A DNA stretch of 64,000 bases from Verrucomicrobiaceae bacterium (GTDB lineage Bacteria; Verrucomicrobiota; Verrucomicrobiia; Verrucomicrobiales; Verrucomicrobiaceae). Positions 59,047 to 64,000 of the stretch are shown in pieces (position 1 is the stretch's first letter; each line of letters begins with the position of its first letter). The position numbers were made by a program, and so were the translations under genes. The stretch lies in assembly GCA_027487315.1 (NCBI GenBank), contig JAIYDW010000245.1, positions 90,955-154,954 on the forward strand, written 5' to 3'. The notes below the pieces were generated by a model that had not been told where the DNA came from, made no database searches, and worked only from the letters and a program-made list of their open reading frames with translations.

Positions 59047-59205
59047 GACGTGTTTAAAAACTTGGGATGCCGTGGCGGTGAGTGCAGGAGGGTGAATGGC
59101 AAGGCTCAGGGTGCTGCCGCTATTGATGAATAACGGCAAACCCTGGAACGAAGCCAGTCGCCCACCTCCACCGCCGCAGAGGCGTGCCAAGTTTTTAAAC
59201 ACGCC
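59047..59205. repeat. Large imperfect palindromic intergenic element
   Basis: Exact 17-nt inverted repeats CGTGTTTAAAAACTTGG (59049-59065) and CCAAGTTTTTAAACACG (59187-59203) with imperfect complementarity continuing inward. Confidence 0.75.
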
Positions 59206-59317
59206 CTCATGCCAATCCATTCCGCACGCCCTCCCAACTCCGCACCCGGCGGCGTCGCGCATTCCCGTCCCTCCCCGCTTGACAGTCCCGCCCCCTGCCG
59301 TTCCACTGCACCCGTCC

Positions 59318-61033
59318 ATGGCTCAGAAAAACGACCGCCTCTCATTGCCCGCCCTCATCCTTTTGTTGGCGCTCTCCCTCGGTCTTGGCACCTACTACCG
59401 CACCATCGCGCTCGATGCCCGCCCAATGCACACCGACGAGGCCATCCTCGCCACCAAATTCGCCGACTTCTGGACCGGCAAAGGCTTCGACTACGACCCC
59501 TCCGACTACCACGGCCCCGGCCTCCATCAGGCCTCCTGGCTCTACGCCAAACTCGCCCGCTGGGGCGCCCCCGACACCTGGACCGAAGCCGACCTCCGCC
59601 ACATCCCCGCCCTCTGCGGCATCGCTGTCATCCTCACCACCCTCCTCTTCTTCTCTCTCCTCGGCGGCCGCGCCACCCTCATCGCCATGCTCCTGACCGC
59701 CGTCTCGCCGATGATGGTCTTCTACAGCCGCTACTACATCATGGAGATGCTCTTCGCCCTCCTCGTTGCCCTCTCCCTCGCCTCCTGGTGGCGCTGGTCT
59801 CTCACCGGCAATCGACTCTGGCTGATCCTCTGCGGCGCCTCCGTCGGCTTCCAGCATGCCACCAAGGAAACATTCGTCCTCAATGTCGCCTCCGCCCTCA
59901 TCGCCTGGACCCTCGCCTGCTTCTTCATCCAGGAACGCGATACCTCACGCCTCCGACTCTCCAGCTTCAACCGCCGCCCCTCTCAGTGGAAACCCTGGCA
60001 CATCCTGTTCATCTCCTCCGTCCTCGTCTCGGTCGCTTCCTACTCCGGCTTCTTCCGCGACTGGTTCAGCGTCAAAGAAAGCATCGTCACCTACGCGAAC
60101 TACCTCCATCGCTCCGAAGGCAGCGGCCATGAAAAACCCTGGCACTACTACCTGACTCTCATCTTCTGGCGCAAAGACGGCCTCGTCTGGACCGAAGCCC
60201 TCATCGGTGGCCTCGGTCTCGTTGGCATCCTGCATGCTTTCTTCGGCACCCACAAAGACGGCAAAAAACACCGCTTCCTCATCTTCCTCAGCCTCTACAC
60301 CCTCGGCCTCTTCACCGCCTACTCCATCCTCGCCTACAAAACCCCCTGGTCCATCCTCACCGCCCAGTCCGCCCTCACGCTCCTCGCCGGTGTCGGTGCC
60401 GCCGCTCTCTGGGGCCTCTTCAACAAAGGCTTCCCCAACCTCTGCTTCCAAGTCGCCATCGGCCTTGGCGTCTACCACCTCTGCGATGAATCCATGCTCG
60501 CCATCGGCCCCTACAAAGCCGATCCCCGCAACCCCTACGTCTACTCCCACACCACCACCAATCTCCTCCAACTCGTCACCACCGTCCGCGAACTCGCCGA
60601 TCTCAAACCCGATTCCCCTCCTTCCATCCAGGTCATCAATCGCGACCAAGGCTGGCCCCTCCCCTGGTACTTCCGCACCCTCCCCAATGTCGGTTACCAC
60701 GCCATCCCTCCTGCCCATCTGAAGGGCGACATCATCATCGCCGAAGCCACTCAACGCGACGCCATCCTCGCCCAAATCGACCTCGCCGACTATCAAGACA
60801 CCGGCCTCCACGGCCTCCGCCCCGGCGTCCCCCTCATCATGCTCGTCAAGCACGACCTCTGGGATCACCTCATGGCCAAACGCCAGGGCCTCCCGCCTCC
60901 AAAACCCAAACCCGCCCCCCTCCCCGAACCCCCTCCTCCTCCCGCCCCCCTCATCGGCCCCCCATTCCCCACTCCCAGCACCCTTCAAGGCCCACCCGCC
61001 TCCGTCAGCCCCGGCCCCGCGTCACCTCCATGA
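59318..61033 (+). CDS. Glycosyltransferase family 39-type membrane protein (TIGR03663-like)
   Basis: Multi-TM; ALDARPMHTDEAILATKFADFW; SPMMVFYSRYYIMEMLFA; proline-rich tail. Confidence 0.75.
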   Translation: MAQKNDRLSLPALILLLALSLGLGTYYRTIALDARPMHTDEAILATKFADFWTGKGFDYDPSDYHGPGLHQASWLYAKLARWGAPDTWTEADLRHIPALCGIAVILTTLLFFSLLGGRATLIAMLLTAVSPMMVFYSRYYIMEMLFALLVALSLASWWRWSLTGNRLWLILCGASVGFQHATKETFVLNVASALIAWTLACFFIQERDTSRLRLSSFNRRPSQWKPWHILFISSVLVSVASYSGFFRDWFSVKESIVTYANYLHRSEGSGHEKPWHYYLTLIFWRKDGLVWTEALIGGLGLVGILHAFFGTHKDGKKHRFLIFLSLYTLGLFTAYSILAYKTPWSILTAQSALTLLAGVGAAALWGLFNKGFPNLCFQVAIGLGVYHLCDESMLAIGPYKADPRNPYVYSHTTTNLLQLVTTVRELADLKPDSPPSIQVINRDQGWPLPWYFRTLPNVGYHAIPPAHLKGDIIIAEATQRDAILAQIDLADYQDTGLHGLRPGVPLIMLVKHDLWDHLMAKRQGLPPPKPKPAPLPEPPPPPAPLIGPPFPTPSTLQGPPASVSPGPASPP

Positions 61034-61896
61034 CGGCAGACTCCCATCACACCAATCACTTCGACGCCATGGCCACCACCTTCTCCGTGGTCATCGCCCA
61101 ACCCGACATCGACGCCACTTACGCCGCTCAAGTCACCAACGCCATCCGCCTCGAAGTCGAACGCCTCGAAGAAGAACTCAGCCGCTTCCGCCCCACCAGC
61201 GAGATCTGGCGCCTCGGCAACCTCAAAACCGGACAGCGCAGCCGCATCACCCTCGCCACCTGGGACTGCCTCTCCCTCGCCCAAGCCCTCCATCAGGAAA
61301 CAGCCGGCGCCCTCGACATCACCATCGCCCCCCTCATGCGCCTCTGGCGCAACCCCGATGGCTCCCCGCGCACGCCACAAGATTCCGAACTCGAAGAAAT
61401 CAAACCCCTCATCGGCTGCCACCTCTTCGACCTCCATGAGGAAGACCTCTCCATCACCGTCCACACCTCCCCTCTAACGCTCGACCTCGGCGCCATCGGC
61501 AAAGGCTACGCCCTCGACCAAGCCGTCACCGTCCTCAATGACTGGGGCATTCAAAACGCACTCCTCAATGCTGGCGACAGCACCCTCCTCGCCCTCGGCA
61601 AACCCCCGGACGAACCCGCCTGGATCGTCCGCCTCGACGCCGAGCACGGCCACCGCGAAATCCCCCTCATCGACCAGGCCCTCAGCGCCACCGGCCAGGC
61701 CGAACAAGGCCAGCACATCATGGACCCCCGCACCCTCCGGCCCGTCCCCTTCACCACCCGCCGCCGCTACACCCTCGCCCCCACCGCCGCCCTAGCCGAC
61801 GGCCTCTCCACCGCCTTCGCCGTCATGACCGACCCCGAAGCCCAGTCCCTCTGCGCCCGCCACCCCACCCTCACCTTCCTCACCCCCGAAGCGTAG
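61030..61896 (+). CDS. apbE: FAD:protein FMN transferase
   Basis: LDLGAIGKGYALDQAV; NALLNAGDSTLLALG; ALSATGQAEQGQHIMDPRTLRPV. Confidence 0.85.
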   Translation: MTADSHHTNHFDAMATTFSVVIAQPDIDATYAAQVTNAIRLEVERLEEELSRFRPTSEIWRLGNLKTGQRSRITLATWDCLSLAQALHQETAGALDITIAPLMRLWRNPDGSPRTPQDSELEEIKPLIGCHLFDLHEEDLSITVHTSPLTLDLGAIGKGYALDQAVTVLNDWGIQNALLNAGDSTLLALGKPPDEPAWIVRLDAEHGHREIPLIDQALSATGQAEQGQHIMDPRTLRPVPFTTRRRYTLAPTAALADGLSTAFAVMTDPEAQSLCARHPTLTFLTPEA

Positions 61897-62010
61897 AGCC
61901 AAATCCTCCTATCCCCCCGTGTTGCAAGCCGCTGGCTTGCCCCCTCATTACAGAGCATGCAACGAAGACTACCCGGTTGCCATCACCGCGTTTTTGTCGC
62001 ATACTCCAGT

Positions 62011-62223
62011 ATGTCAGTCGCCCAAGTCACTGAAGAAATCGCACGAATGACAGAAGACGAGCAGTTCTACATTGCCGCTTTCATCCAACACCTCGTGGAT
62101 GTACGGGATCCGAATCACTCAGCAGCAATCGCGGCGGCAAATCAACGGATGGACAACGGGCAGAAAGTGTCGTTTGAGGAGTTAATCGAACGCCATGAAG
62201 CACTGGAGCGTCAGGGGAAGTGA
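62011..62223 (+). CDS. Putative antitoxin of a toxin-antitoxin pair
   Basis: Small acidic protein MSVAQVTEEIARMTEDEQFYIAAFIQHLVD...SFEELIERHEALERQGK directly upstream of a RelE/ParE-like ORF. Confidence 0.6.
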   Translation: MSVAQVTEEIARMTEDEQFYIAAFIQHLVDVRDPNHSAAIAAANQRMDNGQKVSFEELIERHEALERQGK

Positions 62224-62226
62224 TTC

Positions 62227-62499
62227 ATGGTCCTGTCGCCAAAGCTTGTTCTTGATGGCGAGGCTGTCGAAACGCTGTTAGCGCTTGCACCATCGTTTCG
62301 GCGGCGAATCCTGGGAATCCTTGATCAACTTCGCCAACAGTCGCCTCGATCCACCGAAGACTTTGCTGAGACAGACCAAACAGGCCGACACATCAGCGTG
62401 AAGGGCGTTCGTCCGGTTCTCATTCGTTACTGGCTGGATGGTCCTGCTAATGAGTTTCGCATCACACGCATCACAGTCTTAAAGCCTTGGACCAACTAG
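62227..62499 (+). CDS. Putative RelE/ParE-superfamily toxin
   Basis: SFRRRILGILDQLRQQSP...HISVKGVRPVLIRYWLDGPANEFRITRITVLKPW. Confidence 0.6.
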   Translation: MVLSPKLVLDGEAVETLLALAPSFRRRILGILDQLRQQSPRSTEDFAETDQTGRHISVKGVRPVLIRYWLDGPANEFRITRITVLKPWTN

Positions 62500-62518
62500 T
62501 TAGCCGGAAGTCCCCCCC

Positions 62519-63487
62519 TCAACAAGCCACCCCATCCGCCCGCATCTGACGGAACCACTCCACAAACCGTGGAATCCCCTCATGAATGTGCGTCGTCGGC
62601 TTGAAGTTCAGCAGTCGCGTCGCCTTGCTCACATCCGCCGAGGTCAAAGGCACATCCCCCGGCTGCTCCGGCAACTCATTCACAATCGCCTTTTTCCCCA
62701 CCGCCGCCTCAATCGTCGCGATCATCTCATTCAACGTCACCGTCTGCGAGCCCCCCAAGTTGAAGATATCACAAGTCGGCCCTTCGCTATACCGCAGCGC
62801 ACCCAAAATCCCGTCCACAATGTCCGTCACAAACGTGTAATCCCGCGCCGTGTGACCCGCACCATACTTGTCAATCGACAGCCCATCCTCAATCCGACGT
62901 GTGAACTTTGAAATCGCCAAATCCGGCCGCTGCCTCGGTCCATACACCGTAAAAAACCGCAAACACACCGTCTTCATCCCATACAGCTGCGAGTAATTCG
63001 AGCACATCTGCTCCCCCGCCATCTTCGTCATCGCATACGGACTGATCGTCTGCAAAATCGCATCCTCCTCACTGAACGGCACCTTCTTGTTCACTCCGTA
63101 AACCGATGAACTGCTCGCAAACACAAAGTGCTTCGTCCCCACCTTCCGCGCCGCCTCCAGCAGATAAAACGTCCCCTTGATGTTCACATCAATGTACAGC
63201 TCCGGCTGCTCAATCGAAGGCCTCACCCCGGCCCGACCAGCCAGGTGAATCACCGCATCCGGCTTGAAAGACTCCATCGCAGCCGACACAAACGCCGCAT
63301 CACTCAGTTCCCCCTCCAAAAGCGTCACCCGATCCGCAAACCCCCGCACATTCGACCTCTTGATCTCTGGGTTGTAGTAGTCGTTGAAGCTGTCCAAAAT
63401 CGCAATCTCACCCGCCTGCTCCTTGAGCAAACGTTCAACCGTATGGGAACCAATAAATCCGGCACCGCCGGTCACAAGAATCTTCAT
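62519..63487 (-). CDS. NAD-dependent sugar-nucleotide epimerase (UDP-glucuronate epimerase-like)
   Basis: MKILVTGGAGFIGSHTVERLL; SSSVYGVNKKVPFSEED; SPYAMTKMAGE (YxxxK). Confidence 0.88.
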   Translation of the reverse strand: MKILVTGGAGFIGSHTVERLLKEQAGEIAILDSFNDYYNPEIKRSNVRGFADRVTLLEGELSDAAFVSAAMESFKPDAVIHLAGRAGVRPSIEQPELYIDVNIKGTFYLLEAARKVGTKHFVFASSSSVYGVNKKVPFSEEDAILQTISPYAMTKMAGEQMCSNYSQLYGMKTVCLRFFTVYGPRQRPDLAISKFTRRIEDGLSIDKYGAGHTARDYTFVTDIVDGILGALRYSEGPTCDIFNLGGSQTVTLNEMIATIEAAVGKKAIVNELPEQPGDVPLTSADVSKATRLLNFKPTTHIHEGIPRFVEWFRQMRADGVAC

Positions 63488-63658
63488 GGAAAATAGAGGA
63501 AGCATGAAACCTCAACCCAATCCCCCTCTTTTGCAATCCCCATCTCCCATCTCTCCCGATCCTGCTAGCCGACCGCAGGAAGACAGCCCGCCATGGCCAA
63601 CCCGTAGGGAAGCGTAACGTAGCAATCCTGTCTACCCCACACCGCCCGCCCAAACCCC

Positions 63659-64000
63659 TCACCCCACCACCCGCCGCGCCTTCGCCGTCACCCACTTCCC
63701 AAGCTTCATCCGCCGCTCAATCACCAACCCCGCCGCCTCCCCCGCCTTCAAACACTCATCCGCCTGCGTGTGCAGAATCCCCGACAAAAACACCACCCCA
63801 CCCGGCTTGACCACCTTCAAAATCGTCGGGAACGCGTTCTCCAAAATGTCCGCAAACAAATTCGCCGCCACCACATCCCAGCGCTGCGCCTTCGTCGGCT
63901 TCCACTTCAACACATCCACCTCATCAAACCCCACCTCAAGCACCCCATTCCACAATCCATTCTCCCACAATACCAACACCGCCTTCGTATCAAAAGCACA
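63659..64000 (-). CDS. prmA: Ribosomal protein L11 methyltransferase-like, 5' end beyond the right window edge
   Basis: WDVVAANLFADILENAFPTILKVVKPGGVVFLSGIL; reading frame open to the window end. Confidence 0.7.
   Translation of the reverse strand, partial: CAFDTKAVLVLWENGLWNGVLEVGFDEVDVLKWKPTKAQRWDVVAANLFADILENAFPTILKVVKPGGVVFLSGILHTQADECLKAGEAAGLVIERRMKLGKWVTAKARRVVG

Overview
Bacterial chromosomal window, probably Verrucomicrobia-like from gene content (DUF1501/DUF1553 pair, PSCyt-type cytochrome, glycine-zipper protein); the taxonomic call is inference. Most of 19-64 kb is ordinary housekeeping and metabolic sequence: radical SAM protein, exonuclease-ligase fusion, topoisomerase IV A, GlcD, ExbB/ExbD/TPR, a mod operon, RND efflux, Ppc, QueG, ApbE, a sugar-nucleotide epimerase and a toxin-antitoxin pair. 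The standout is an eight-gene, same-strand, tightly packed operon at 4599-18266. It encodes an SGNH hydrolase, a trypsin-EEP nuclease fusion, a small P-loop NTPase with an N-terminal adaptor-like domain, a STAND-type NTPase with a degenerate trypsin domain, a second trypsin carrying the same adaptor-like domain, an EAD1-like adaptor protein, a membrane protein with a STAND-like winged-helix region plus a second degenerate trypsin domain, and a class 3 lipase. I interpret it as a candidate NTP-dependent conflict/immunity or cell-death system of the effector-associated-domain (EAD)/STAND/trypsin type. It is bracketed by two direct copies of a double-HTH regulator gene, the left copy a remnant, and ends near a visible change in strand composition. 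No rRNA, tRNA, CRISPR array or transposase was recognised. All family calls were made by eye without database searches.
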